This document shows, in pieces, positions 43,660-52,252 of a DNA stretch of 64,000 nt (positions within the stretch are counted from its first letter, which is position 1; each line of letters opens with the position of its first letter). The stretch spans positions 124,001 to 188,000 of the forward strand of contig NZ_JAMZDX010000004.1 in the NCBI RefSeq assembly GCF_024172095.1. The letters run 5' to 3'. Made by a program: the position numbers and the translations under genes. Under the pieces are notes generated by a model. That model saw only the letters and a program-made list of their open reading frames with translations. It did no database searches and had not been told where the DNA came from. Source of the DNA: Kitasatospora cinereorecta (GTDB lineage: Bacteria; Actinomycetota; Actinomycetes; Streptomycetales; Streptomycetaceae).

Positions 43660-45222
43660 TCAACCCGGTCGGCCGTCCGGCCACGCGTCGGCGGCGGCCA
43701 CCAGTGCGTCGGGCGCGACCAGTTCCAGCAGCGGCAGGACCTGCCACCAGCCGTCGAGCGCCGCCGCCCGGACGGCCGACCGGCGGGCCGCGGACGGTTC
43801 CGCCACCTCGGCAAGTTCCGTCAGGGCGCGGGCCCGGGTCGACCGGTGGGCGATGGACCGGGTCAGCGTCTCCGCGCGGTCCGTCTCGCCGCGGCGGCCC
43901 AGCTCCCGGACGACGGCGACCAGGGCGTGGTCCCGGGCCCACCGGTCCTCGATCGTGCGGGCAAGGGTCTCGGCCCGCCCGGTCTCCCCGCGCCGGGCCA
44001 GCTCGTCGGCCACCGCGACCAGCGCCCGGGCGCGCGCCCGACCGTCCGTGATCGCACGGGCCAGCGCCTCCGCCCGTACGGTGTCACCACCGCGCGCCAG
44101 CTCGCGGACGATCTGCGCCTGCCGCCCCGCTCGCAGGTCGGGAGCGCGCATCGCGTCGGCGAAGGCCTCGGCCCGCTCGACGTGCCCGTGCCGGGCCAGC
44201 ATGCGCGCCGCCGCCGTGCACAGGGCGACGGCCTCACCGGACGACGTGCCGCAGGTGGCGAGCAGCGTCTGCGCCCGCTCCGCCAGGGCAAGGGCCGTCT
44301 GCGTGGTGGAGCCCGCGGTGGCCGCCTCGAGCAGGTCCGTCATCACCTGGACGTCGACGGATGTCCGGTGCGGGTCGCCGAGCAGGGCGTCCAGCCGGCG
44401 CAGGTCGCCCCTGCCGAGGTCGCGCAGCAGCACCGCCGTCAGGGGACGCGGCCGGTCCAGGTCGAAGCCCTGCCCGGAGGCACCCCGGGACCGGGCCGAG
44501 CGCTCCAGGCGGTCGGCCAGACAATCCGCCCGCCCGTGGTCGCCGGTGACGGTGGCCACGTCGAGGAGGACGAGGAGAACCCGCGCCGTCAACGGATCGT
44601 CGGGGAACAGCATCTCCTCGGCGCGCTCGGCGAACGCGCGTGCCGCCGCGACGTCGCCGCCGTCCGCCGCCGCCTTCGCCAGCAGCGCCCAGGCCGTGCC
44701 CCAGTGGTGCGGGTAGCGGATCGCCTCGGCGAGGGCGACCGCCCGGTCCCGCTCGCCGGCCCGCTCCCACGCCGGTACGAGGCCGACCGACCCACGGTCG
44801 CGATACTGCCGCAGCGGGATGGCTTCGGCCAGTGCCTGCGCGCCGTCCAGGTCCCCCGCGGCGGCCGCGGCCTGCACCAGTGTCAGCAGCGCATCGCCCT
44901 GGCGGAGTTCGTCACCGATCGCGAACGCCGCCTCGGCCGCACGGGCGAGGTGCCCCGCGCGGGCCAGCGCCTCCAGGAACCACAGCGGGACGGACCCGGC
45001 GCCGAGGTCCCGCGGTGCGGACAGCCGGACCAGCGTCGCCAGACAGGGAGCGAACCCACTCCGGCCGGCCTCCCGCCCGGAGTCGGCCTCTGGCACGAGC
45101 CCGCCCCGTACCTCCCGCACCCGCAGCGGGTACAGCGAACCGCCCCACTGCGCCAGCCCGTCCTGCACCGCCACCGCCACCGCCCCCGTCCGGTCGCGCC
45201 CCGGCCGACGCCCGGGAACCAC
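43660..45222 (-). CDS. helical (TPR-like) tandem-repeat protein
   Basis: 520 residues from a GTG at 45222, but the first 25 residues look unlike the rest and the true start may be one of the GTG codons a little downstream. From about residue 80 the protein consists of paired helices. The last third shows a clear repeat of about 33-35 residues, for example RAEALARAITDGRARARAL, RAETLARTIEDRWARDHAL and RAETLTRSIAHRSTRARAL, with ELARRGET between. No signal peptide. It stops 34 nt before the WD40 gene starts, on the same strand, so the two may act together as scaffold proteins. Confidence 0.75.
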   Translation of the reverse strand: MVPGRRPGRDRTGAVAVAVQDGLAQWGGSLYPLRVREVRGGLVPEADSGREAGRSGFAPCLATLVRLSAPRDLGAGSVPLWFLEALARAGHLARAAEAAFAIGDELRQGDALLTLVQAAAAAGDLDGAQALAEAIPLRQYRDRGSVGLVPAWERAGERDRAVALAEAIRYPHHWGTAWALLAKAAADGGDVAAARAFAERAEEMLFPDDPLTARVLLVLLDVATVTGDHGRADCLADRLERSARSRGASGQGFDLDRPRPLTAVLLRDLGRGDLRRLDALLGDPHRTSVDVQVMTDLLEAATAGSTTQTALALAERAQTLLATCGTSSGEAVALCTAAARMLARHGHVERAEAFADAMRAPDLRAGRQAQIVRELARGGDTVRAEALARAITDGRARARALVAVADELARRGETGRAETLARTIEDRWARDHALVAVVRELGRRGETDRAETLTRSIAHRSTRARALTELAEVAEPSAARRSAVRAAALDGWWQVLPLLELVAPDALVAAADAWPDGRPG

Positions 45223-45395
45223 TCCTCAGCGTGACAGGGACCGATGACAATCGGCAGCCGGGACAGCTGGACCCTGGAGACCGTCGGCCCGGCGTCCGGG
45301 CCATCGGAGTGCGAGGCGTCCGGGCGCGGGCGAGGCTGGGGGCAGGGACGGCGAGCCGGCGGCCGTCGTACGGCAGCGACGGACGGAGAGTGCCC

Positions 45396-45755
45396 ATGGG
45401 CGGCGGCCCCGAACGAGCCGGGCGCAGCGCACTGGTCCTGACCGAGGGCGACGCGGTCGAGCTCCTCGCCTATCTGATCTGCTCCGCCCGCACCCAGGTG
45501 GACGAGGCCGCCGAGTACGCACCCCTGCGGCTGCTCACGGCAGCGGGACGGCTCGCCGAGATGATCGAGCCCCACGCGGGTGACCGGCTGCGGGCCCTGC
45601 TGCAGGACGTACGGCGCGGGCACGCCGAGACCTCGGTCCGGGCCGGCGATCCGCAGGGCTACGTCGACCGGCTGGACGCACTGTGCCGCACCCTCGCAGC
45701 CCACCTGCTCGCCTCACCCGATCTCGCCTCACCTGACCTCGGCGCGGCCTCATGA
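45396..45755 (+). CDS. DUF6092 family protein
   Basis: 119 residues: VLTEGDAVELLAYLICSART, then DEAAEYAPLRLLTAAGRLAE and RLRALLQDVRRGHAET are what I recognise as DUF6092. It is a small helical actinobacterial protein usually next to a nitroreductase. GGAG precedes the ATG. The last 4 nt overlap the nitroreductase start (ATGA), so the two are coupled. Confidence 0.75.
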   Translation: MGGGPERAGRSALVLTEGDAVELLAYLICSARTQVDEAAEYAPLRLLTAAGRLAEMIEPHAGDRLRALLQDVRRGHAETSVRAGDPQGYVDRLDALCRTLAAHLLASPDLASPDLGAAS

Positions 45756-46327
45756 GCGGCGAGCGGCCCGCGGACGCCCCCGACGCGGGGGCCGTCGACG
45801 CGGAGCCCGTCCTGCGGGCGATCCGCACCCGCCGCGTGGTCCGGGCCCTCGCCGAAGCGCCGGTCGACCCCGAGCACCTGCGGGCCGTCCTCGACAGCGT
45901 CCGGTACGCGCCGCACGCCGGAAACCGCCGCCTCCACCGGTACGTGGCCGTCACCCGACCCGGCCTGCTGCGGGCGATCCGGATGGTCTCCCCCGGGATG
46001 CTGCAGCATCCGGCGGCGGCAATCGTCGTCTGCGTCGACTGGGCCGGGGTGCGCGCCTACGGCTTCCCGGAGAGCAACCCCGGGCCGTACATCGACGTGG
46101 GAACGGCCGCGGCGACCATGCTGCTGGCCGCGCACGCCCTGGGACTGGGCGCGGGCCCGGTGACCTCGTTCAGCCGCGCGGCGGTCGCCGTCCTCCTCGG
46201 CGCACCGGACGGGGTACGGCCCGAGCTGATCGTCTGCCTCGGCCACCCGTCGCCGCAGCAGCCTCCCCCGGTCCGCCGCACGGGCGGGCCGGCCTGGGAC
46301 GACCTCGTCCGGTGGGAGCAGTTCTGA
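45752..46327 (+). CDS. nitroreductase family protein
   Basis: 191 residues. FMN-binding pattern: LRAIRTRRVVRALAEAPVD at the N-terminus, VLDSVRYAPHAGNRR, MLQHPAAAIVVCVD, and GTAAATMLLAAHALGLGAGP with VCLGHPSPQQPPPVRR at the end. Such flavoproteins reduce nitro or enone groups with NAD(P)H, or act on amino-acid-derived substrates. Co-translation with DUF6092 suggests a shared reaction. Confidence 0.88.
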   Translation: MSGERPADAPDAGAVDAEPVLRAIRTRRVVRALAEAPVDPEHLRAVLDSVRYAPHAGNRRLHRYVAVTRPGLLRAIRMVSPGMLQHPAAAIVVCVDWAGVRAYGFPESNPGPYIDVGTAAATMLLAAHALGLGAGPVTSFSRAAVAVLLGAPDGVRPELIVCLGHPSPQQPPPVRRTGGPAWDDLVRWEQF

Positions 46328-46384
46328 CCCGAACCTCCGAGGTTCCTCAAGTCCCCTTGCTGTACCGCGAACACGGCGACCACG

Positions 46385-46729
46385 ATGATCACCATGACCG
46401 GACTTCTCGGAATGAGCACCAAGCACAACGTCGTCCTGACCATCCGGGACGCGGACACCCTCGCGGCTGCCCTGGACCGGGCCCTCGCCGACGCCCCGCC
46501 CGAGGAGCGCCCCGGACTGGAACGCGCCGCCGCACTCGTCCGGTCCACCGCCGCGGCGACCGAGACCAGGCTCCGCGCCGACTGGGTCCGATCCCGCCTC
46601 GCCGCCGTCGGCTTCACCGGCGCCCCCGACTCCGTCGCCGCCGTCCGGGCCCTGCGCCAGGCCGAACCGAAGCTCAGCCTGGCGGCAGCTGTACAGCTCC
46701 AGCGCGACGCCCTGGCCGAGCCCGCATAG
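46385..46729 (+). CDS. hypothetical protein
   Basis: 114 residues (MITMTGLLGMSTKHNVVLTI). DADTLAAALDRALADAPPEE, AAALVRSTAAATETRLRADW and LRQAEPKLSLAAAVQLQRD are helical. The ATG at 46412 is an alternative start. No ribosome binding site is obvious. I know no family. Confidence 0.6.
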   Translation: MITMTGLLGMSTKHNVVLTIRDADTLAAALDRALADAPPEERPGLERAAALVRSTAAATETRLRADWVRSRLAAVGFTGAPDSVAAVRALRQAEPKLSLAAAVQLQRDALAEPA

Positions 46730-46754
46730 CCACCTGATCGGTGACGCAGCGGGA

Positions 46755-47468
46755 TCAGGCACCGGGTGACGCGGTCACCCAGGTGATCGGCATGGCCGTC
46801 CTGCACACCGACTTCGACCGGGTGCACAGCTGCGCCTCCCGGCTGCGGTCGGCCGGGATGGGGCCGAGGACGTCGTCCACCGAGCGGAAGGACACGAAGG
46901 AGACGACGAGTCCGTCCGCGGTACGGAAGGTCCGCTGCTGCACCGGGTCGACGACCGGCGTGGAGCCGTCGTAGAGGACCACCTGCTCGGTGGAGTCGAC
47001 CACCACCGCGGTCCAGTCCTCGCGGTGGCCGCCCGACAACTCGTCACCCAGCACCACCGGGCCGAACATGTCCGGCCAGAAGGCTGCGGTCATGGGTGTC
47101 CTGAGGCAGTGGATCTCCGTCGCCCGGTCACCGTCGGCATCCGCTTCGAGCGCGGCGAGGCACATGCGCTTCCGGTCGGACACCCAGGCAGCCCGGGCAT
47201 TGTCGGCAGAGTCGTCGAGGACCACCAGGTTGTCGGCCGTGGGCGCGGCGTAGCCCTTCGGCACCGGCTGCTCGAGCAGCCGGTCGAGGATCCAGCGGTC
47301 GCGCGGTGCCATCGGTTCGCTGCCCAGTACGGGAACCTGGCGGGCATCGACCGTCGCAGGCCCGTTGCCCGCCGGCGGCGGTGCGGGACGCGCCGACGAG
47401 TGGCAGGCGGACAGAGCAAGGAGTGCGGCGACAACCGCACATCGGCAGACGAGAACTGTTCGACCCAT
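46755..47468 (-). CDS. hypothetical lipoprotein
   Basis: 237 residues. Lipoprotein signal MGRTVLVCRCAVVAALLALSAC (lipobox LSAC, lipidated Cys 22). The mature domain is alpha/beta with RDRWILDRLLEQPVPKGYAA, TAVVVDSTEQVVLYDGSTPV and LVVSFVSFRSVDD, and has four later cysteines. Surface location is likely; the function is unknown. Confidence 0.78.
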   Translation of the reverse strand: MGRTVLVCRCAVVAALLALSACHSSARPAPPPAGNGPATVDARQVPVLGSEPMAPRDRWILDRLLEQPVPKGYAAPTADNLVVLDDSADNARAAWVSDRKRMCLAALEADADGDRATEIHCLRTPMTAAFWPDMFGPVVLGDELSGGHREDWTAVVVDSTEQVVLYDGSTPVVDPVQQRTFRTADGLVVSFVSFRSVDDVLGPIPADRSREAQLCTRSKSVCRTAMPITWVTASPGA

Positions 47469-47548
47469 CGCATCCCCCCGAGCGACGTGGCACCTTCACA
47501 CAGCTGCCGAGGTGATGCCCGCTCCCCGCCGTCGGGACACCTTCCCGT

Positions 47549-47674
47549 CTCACCGCCCACGACTGGCACGCCCCCGCCGAACTCGCCCCGCTCGACGGTG
47601 CCGAGGACTTCCGGGGCGCGAACGCCGGTACGGTGCGCAACTTATGGCACTCCGTCTGCTTGACCGGAATCTGA
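47549..47674 (+). pseudogene. gene fragment, N-terminal-type remnant
   Basis: The frame ending TGA at 47672-47674 reads HDWHAPAELAPLDGAEDFRG and then ANAGTVRNLW, which looks like the start of streptomycete proteins with 'DFRGAxxxTVRDFW'. It runs into a stop after LWHSVCLTGI and has no start codon. It carries a TTA codon. It is probably a relic; the family name is unknown to me. Confidence 0.3.
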
Positions 47675-47690
47675 TGAGGTGCCATATTAT
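47660..47690 (+). promoter_or_regulatory. MarR gene promoter, leaderless
   Basis: TTGACC (47660-47665), a 17-nt spacer and CATATT (47683-47688), or TATTAT (47685-47690), precede the GTG at 47696 by about 5-7 nt. No Shine-Dalgarno sequence. Confidence 0.55.
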
Positions 47691-47695
47691 TTCTC

Positions 47696-48217
47696 GTGAC
47701 CCAGCCCCACGAGACCGACCAAGGCGCTCCCACTCTCGACCAGGCCCGCCGCCAGATCGCCCGCTACGGCCTCACGGCCGATCCGCAGGCAGTCCTGGTC
47801 GCGGCCCGGCTGATGGCAGCCGGCGCCCGGATCGCCCAGGCGGGCGAGGTGCATTTCGGCCGCTTCGGTCTCTCCACGGGCCGCTACCGACTGCTCGCCG
47901 ACCTGGAGGACCACGGCGGCGAGAAGTCGCCCTCCCGGCTCGCGGCCAGCCTCGGCGTCTCGCGGGCGACCGTGACGGGCCTGGTCGACGGCCTGGAGCG
48001 GGAGGGCCTGGTGGTGCGGCGGCCGTCGACCGAGGACGGGCGCGGCAATGTGGTGGTCCTGACCGCGCGCGGCGCCGACAAGCTGCGCGACCTGGCGCCG
48101 GAGCACTTCACCCGGATGCAGGCGCTGGTCGGCGGGCTCACCCCCGAGGAGCGCGCCACCTTCCTGGACCTGTTGGCCCGGGTGGTGGCGGGCATGGACG
48201 CACTCACCGAGGACTGA
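47696..48217 (+). CDS. MarR family transcriptional regulator
   Basis: 173 residues, GTG start. The winged helix region is RLAASLGVSRATVTGLVDGL with EREGLVVRRPSTEDGRGNVV. Flanking helices form the MarR dimer interface. It probably represses the membrane protein/NmrA operon downstream through the twin palindromes at 48271-48303, and may sense a small aromatic ligand or oxidant; the latter is inference. Confidence 0.93.
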   Translation: MTQPHETDQGAPTLDQARRQIARYGLTADPQAVLVAARLMAAGARIAQAGEVHFGRFGLSTGRYRLLADLEDHGGEKSPSRLAASLGVSRATVTGLVDGLEREGLVVRRPSTEDGRGNVVVLTARGADKLRDLAPEHFTRMQALVGGLTPEERATFLDLLARVVAGMDALTED

Positions 48218-48270
48218 CCCTCACCGGGCGGGCCGCCGGACGGCGACCCGCCTCCTTTTCACCCACATAG

Positions 48271-48303
48271 TTAGGCACCTAAGCACTAATCTTAGGCGCC
48301 TAA
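48271..48303. promoter_or_regulatory. twin MarR operators
   Basis: TTAGGCACCTAA (48271-48282) and the perfect palindrome TTAGGCGCCTAA (48292-48303) repeat with centres 21 bp apart, two helical turns. A TAATCT box (48287-48292) lies between them, so bound MarR would block the promoter of the downstream operon. Confidence 0.8.
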
Positions 48304-48327
48304 GCATCAAGACACAAAGGACAACCC

Positions 48328-48816
48328 ATGAGCAAGAGAGCCGACGGCGCTCCCCCACCCTTCGTCCTGTGGCGCGAGGTCCTGATCGCGTACGCCATGC
48401 CCGCCCTGACGGCCGGTCTCGGCGGGGTCGCCACCGGCCGGCATGAGCTGGTCGCGGCGGCACTCACCACCATCGGCGGCACCTCCGCCCTGGTGGCCGC
48501 CGCGCTCGGTGCCGTGCTGGAGCGCCGACCGGTCCGCACCGGGCCCGCCCGGACACCGCGTCCGCTCGCGGCCGCCGCCCTGGGTCTGGCCGCCGCGACG
48601 CTCGGCCTCGCCGCCGGTCTCGCCGCCGCGCACTGGCTGCCGCACGTCCCGGCGCTCGCCGGCAGCCCGTGGCCCGGGCGACTGCCGATCGACCTCCCGG
48701 TCTCCGCGGCGATCGCGGCCACCATCACCACCTGGCGTTGGCGCGGCAGCCGCCCGACCCGCGCCCCGCAGCACCGGATCCGCACCACCCCCCAACCCGA
48801 GAGGCAGACACCGTGA
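48328..48816 (+). CDS. hypothetical membrane protein
   Basis: 162 residues with about four membrane helices (LIAYAMPALTAGLGGVA; VAAALTTIGGTSALVAAALG; PLAAAALGLAAATLGLAAGL; DLPVSAAIAATITTWRW) and a basic C-terminus. AAAGGA precedes the ATG. Its TGA overlaps the GTG of the NmrA gene by 4 nt. It may be a transporter partner for the compound sensed by MarR; this is inference. Confidence 0.78.
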   Translation: MSKRADGAPPPFVLWREVLIAYAMPALTAGLGGVATGRHELVAAALTTIGGTSALVAAALGAVLERRPVRTGPARTPRPLAAAALGLAAATLGLAAGLAAAHWLPHVPALAGSPWPGRLPIDLPVSAAIAATITTWRWRGSRPTRAPQHRIRTTPQPERQTP

Positions 48817-49706
48817 TCGTCATCATGGGCGCCGCCGGCGCCACCGGCGGCGCCACCCTGCACAGCCTCGCCGCCCTCGGCGTGCCCACCCGCGCCCTGA
48901 GCCGCGACCCCGGCCGCCTCGCCGCCACCCTGGCCACCGCACTCGACCGACCCGCACGCGACCGACTGGCACCCGCCCGGCCCGAAATCCGCCCGGCCGA
49001 CGCCGCCGACGCGCAGTCGCTGCGGGCGGCGTTCCACGGCGCCCGCCAGCTGTTCCTCACCATGGCCAACGGCCCGCACCAGGTCCGGTACGAGCTGAAC
49101 GCGATCGAGGCGGCCGTCGACTGCGGCGTGGAGCACATCGTCAAGGTCTCCGCCCCCGCCGCCGAACCGGATTCACCCGTCGCCGTCTCCCGCGGCCATC
49201 ATCTGGTGGAGGAACGGCTGCGCTCCTCCGGCATCCCCACCACCGTGCTGCGGCCGTACGCCTTCATGCAGAAGCTGCTGCTCCTCGCGCCCGGCATCGC
49301 CGCCGCCGGGGTGGTGCACAGCGCGATGGGCACGGCCCGGTGCAACTACGTGGACGTCCGGGACATCGGGGACGCCGCAGCCGCCGTCCTCACTCGCCCC
49401 GAGCTGTCCGGCGGCACGTACCCGCTGACCGGCGGCCGGGCCTACAGCCACCCGGAACTCACTGCGCTGCTGGGCGAGTTGCTCGGCCGGCCGATCCACT
49501 GTGTCGACCTCGGCCCGTCCGAGCTGCACGCCCATCTGACCACCCGGGCCGGGATGCCGGACTGGCTGGCCACCCATGTGGTCGAGATCCAGCAGCTCGC
49601 GAGGGTCCGCCGGGAGACGCCGGACGACACCCTCCACCGCCTCACCGGGCGCGCCCCGCGCACCCTGGAGGCCTTCCTCACCGAGAACCTGCACCGCTTC
49701 CGGTGA
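48813..49706 (+). CDS. NAD(P)-binding NmrA/SDR-type protein
   Basis: 297 residues. IVIMGAAGATGGATLHSLAA is the Rossmann glycine motif (GxxGxxG). Also VEHIVKVSAPAAEPDS, EERLRSSGIPTTVLRPYAFM and CNYVDVRDIGDAAAAVL, typical of quinone-reductase-like NmrA proteins. The substrate is probably a quinone or electrophile. GAGAGG lies before the GTG. It is the second gene of the MarR-controlled operon. Confidence 0.9.
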   Translation: MIVIMGAAGATGGATLHSLAALGVPTRALSRDPGRLAATLATALDRPARDRLAPARPEIRPADAADAQSLRAAFHGARQLFLTMANGPHQVRYELNAIEAAVDCGVEHIVKVSAPAAEPDSPVAVSRGHHLVEERLRSSGIPTTVLRPYAFMQKLLLLAPGIAAAGVVHSAMGTARCNYVDVRDIGDAAAAVLTRPELSGGTYPLTGGRAYSHPELTALLGELLGRPIHCVDLGPSELHAHLTTRAGMPDWLATHVVEIQQLARVRRETPDDTLHRLTGRAPRTLEAFLTENLHRFR

Positions 49707-49742
49707 CCTGCGCGGCCCGCCACCCCGGGCGGACCACCGCGC

Positions 49743-50195
49743 TCAACCGGCCGACCAGGTCACGGCCGGCGGGCGGACCGCCGCGCACAGCGGATTCCCC
49801 CTGCCGTCGGTGAGCCCCAGCCGGGCGACAAGCACCCCGGACACCACGGCCGCCTCGACGGTCTCCGGTTCGACGGCGTCCAGCATCAGCTTGGCGCGCC
49901 GGAACATCGCAAAGCCCCCGGCCCGGTCGACCGAGCCCCAGGACAGGTAGACGAACCGGGCGTGCGGCCCGCCCTGGAGGTACGGTCCGCGCAGGTCGAC
50001 GCCGCGCGGCGTCCGGACGGCGGCGCACTCGAGCGACCAGGTCGCGTCGGGCGCGTCGCCGGGCCGCAGGCCGAGCAGCTCTCCCGGCCGGCCGCGCCGC
50101 TGCACCCCGCCGTGGACCTCGTCCGCGCCGGGAAACCCCGGACCCGGCGCGCAGCTTCGGCCGGGCAGGTCGGTGGCGACGATCCGCAGCTCCAT
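49743..50195 (-). CDS. DUF5990 family protein
   Basis: 150 residues: MELRIVATDLPGRSCAPGPG, VQRRGRPGELLGLRPGDAPD, ATWSLECAAVR and RFVYLSWGSVDRAGGFAMFR match what I know as DUF5990, a small all-beta actinobacterial protein of unknown function. GGAGG lies 8 nt before the ATG at 50195. It is divergent from the papain-like gene. Confidence 0.85.
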   Translation of the reverse strand: MELRIVATDLPGRSCAPGPGFPGADEVHGGVQRRGRPGELLGLRPGDAPDATWSLECAAVRTPRGVDLRGPYLQGGPHARFVYLSWGSVDRAGGFAMFRRAKLMLDAVEPETVEAAVVSGVLVARLGLTDGRGNPLCAAVRPPAVTWSAG

Positions 50196-50374
50196 CCCGC
50201 CATCCTCCCGCAATCGGGCATCCCCCGGGATCGGCCACGAAGGCTCGGCCATGAAGGAGCGCCGGGCCACGACCCCGACCCCGGCTGGCGTGAGCCGACG
50301 GCCCGCCACACGATGGTTCGTGCACGTCTGCGCCGCTCGGAGCGGAGGCGTGGAAGCCCGCGTGGAGAGGACGC

Positions 50375-52198
50375 ATGCTGATGGTGACGTACGGTGAGAT
50401 CCGGCGCCTGGTGGGAGAGACGGGTGCCGGTTGGGTTGTTGATCCGGGGCCCGCCGACGATGTGGAGGTCGTCGTGCCGTCCGGCCTCGGCCCCGTCCCG
50501 GTCGAGGCGTTCCCGATGCCGGGGGTCGAGCCGGCGGACCTGGCGAAGCTGGCGGAGCAGCACCCGGCGGCGCATCCGATGCTGCAGGCCCGCCGGACGG
50601 CGACCGGACTCCCGGCCGGCGCGGTCGACTGGCGGGACCGCTGGGGCCATGCGTGGGTGACGCAGGTCCGGGACCAGGGGCCGTGCGACGCCGGCCTCGC
50701 CTTCGCCTTCACCGCGGTCATCGAGAGCATGGTGCGGATCGAGCACTGCGTCTGGTGCGTCCGCTCGGAGGGCGATCCGCACGACGGGCTCGGCCTGCGG
50801 TGCGCCGACCCCGGGTCCGTCCAGGACTACGGCACCTGGATTTCCAGGAACGGCATCTGCGACCCCGCGTGCTGGCCGTACACCACGACCAACGCGGCGT
50901 ACCGGCCGACACCCGACCGGCCCGGGCGGACGGTGCTCGCGCCGCAGGGCACCTGGTTCGGCCTGATCCCTGCCGACCAGAAGCGGTGGCTGGACGCCTA
51001 CGGCCCGGCTCTGGCGCTCTTCCCGGTGTACCCGGACTTCGCCGCCTACTCCTCGGGCGTCTACCGGCACACCGGCGGCGGTCCGCTGCTGGGCAGCCAG
51101 GCGCTGGCGATCGTCGGCTACGACGACGGGCAGGGCTGCTGGATCGCCAGGAACTCCTGGGGCACGAGCTGGGGCGAGGGCGGCTACATCCGGATCGGGT
51201 ACGGCGTGCTCGGCTTCGAGCAGAACGGCATGTACTGCCTGATCAACCCGGAGCCCGACCCGTGGACCATGCGCCGCACCCACAACGGCGGGCTGCTCGC
51301 CCGCGGGGGCCCCGTCCGGCACACCGACTTCCAGCTGCTCGCCCCCGCGGCCGACCACCGGATGCGCCAGTGGACGTGCGACAACGAGACGACGCCGTAC
51401 CGGAGTTGGACACCGGGCCCGGCGTTCGGCGCCGGCGACCTGGCCTACGTGCCGACCCTCACCGCGACCACCTACCGGCGCGACCTCGAGTGCCTCCACA
51501 CCACCCGCAGCGACCGGCTGCGCCACTGGTACCACGACCCGGCCGCCAAGGTGTGGCGCGACGGCGGGGTCTTCGGTCCGACCGACGCCGCGGGCGTTCC
51601 GGGGTTCCTGCAGAGCAACGTCGGAGCGCCGGGGGATCTGGAGGTCGTGGTGCGGCTCGGCAGGTCCGGGCAGTTGCAGCACTGGCGGCGGCCCGCCGGC
51701 GGCTCCTGGCAGGTGGCCGCCACGTTCGCGCAGCACGTGAAGTACAGCGGCGCCTCGCTCGTCCTGACCAACATCGGTACGTACGGCACGCTCGACGTGG
51801 TCTGCGTCCTCGACACCGGCCGGATGGAGCACTGGCGGCGCGGCGACGCCCCCGGGGGCTGGCAGCCGCTCCACGTCTTCGCCGCGGACGTCCACGGCTC
51901 GCCCGTGATGATCGAGAACCAGTCGGTCACCGCGACCGCGACCGCCGTCGGCGACTTCCACCTCTGCGTCCCCTCGCGCGGCACGGTCCAGCACTGGTGT
52001 CTCGACAACCAGTCCCCGACCCCGAGCTGGTCCCTGCGGGCGACGTTCGGCGAGCAGGTCGCGGAGGTGCTGGGCCTCACCGAGAGCAGCTTCGACTTCG
52101 CCCTCCAGGCCGTCGTCCTGCGCACCGACGGCCGGTTCCAGCAGTACGTCCACCAGGCCGGAAGCTGGCAGGCGGGCAAGGTCTTCGGACCGTCCTGA
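50375..52198 (+). CDS. papain-like (C1) protein with missing catalytic His, fused to a PLL-type propeller
   Basis: 607 residues, no signal peptide. The first half is a C1 peptidase fold: VTQVRDQGPCDAGLAFAF has the Cys at 104 and the oxyanion Gln (98 or 101), and CWIARNSWGTSWGEGGYIRI has the Asn (260). The position of the catalytic His reads GSQALAIVGYD, that is Gln 242, where families have (N/D)HA. The second half shows about six blades with an (L/M/V)(R/Q/E)HW signature: MRQWTCDN, LRHWYHDP, LQHWRRPA, MEHWRRGD, VQHWCLDN, FQQYVHQ. This is a lectin-like propeller. GGAGAGG precedes the ATG. It is probably a binding pseudoprotease. Confidence 0.85.
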   Translation: MLMVTYGEIRRLVGETGAGWVVDPGPADDVEVVVPSGLGPVPVEAFPMPGVEPADLAKLAEQHPAAHPMLQARRTATGLPAGAVDWRDRWGHAWVTQVRDQGPCDAGLAFAFTAVIESMVRIEHCVWCVRSEGDPHDGLGLRCADPGSVQDYGTWISRNGICDPACWPYTTTNAAYRPTPDRPGRTVLAPQGTWFGLIPADQKRWLDAYGPALALFPVYPDFAAYSSGVYRHTGGGPLLGSQALAIVGYDDGQGCWIARNSWGTSWGEGGYIRIGYGVLGFEQNGMYCLINPEPDPWTMRRTHNGGLLARGGPVRHTDFQLLAPAADHRMRQWTCDNETTPYRSWTPGPAFGAGDLAYVPTLTATTYRRDLECLHTTRSDRLRHWYHDPAAKVWRDGGVFGPTDAAGVPGFLQSNVGAPGDLEVVVRLGRSGQLQHWRRPAGGSWQVAATFAQHVKYSGASLVLTNIGTYGTLDVVCVLDTGRMEHWRRGDAPGGWQPLHVFAADVHGSPVMIENQSVTATATAVGDFHLCVPSRGTVQHWCLDNQSPTPSWSLRATFGEQVAEVLGLTESSFDFALQAVVLRTDGRFQQYVHQAGSWQAGKVFGPS

Positions 52199-52252
52199 CC
52201 TGCGCACCCGCCCCGCACGGGGTTGTCGGAACCGGCTGGCATGATCCACCGC

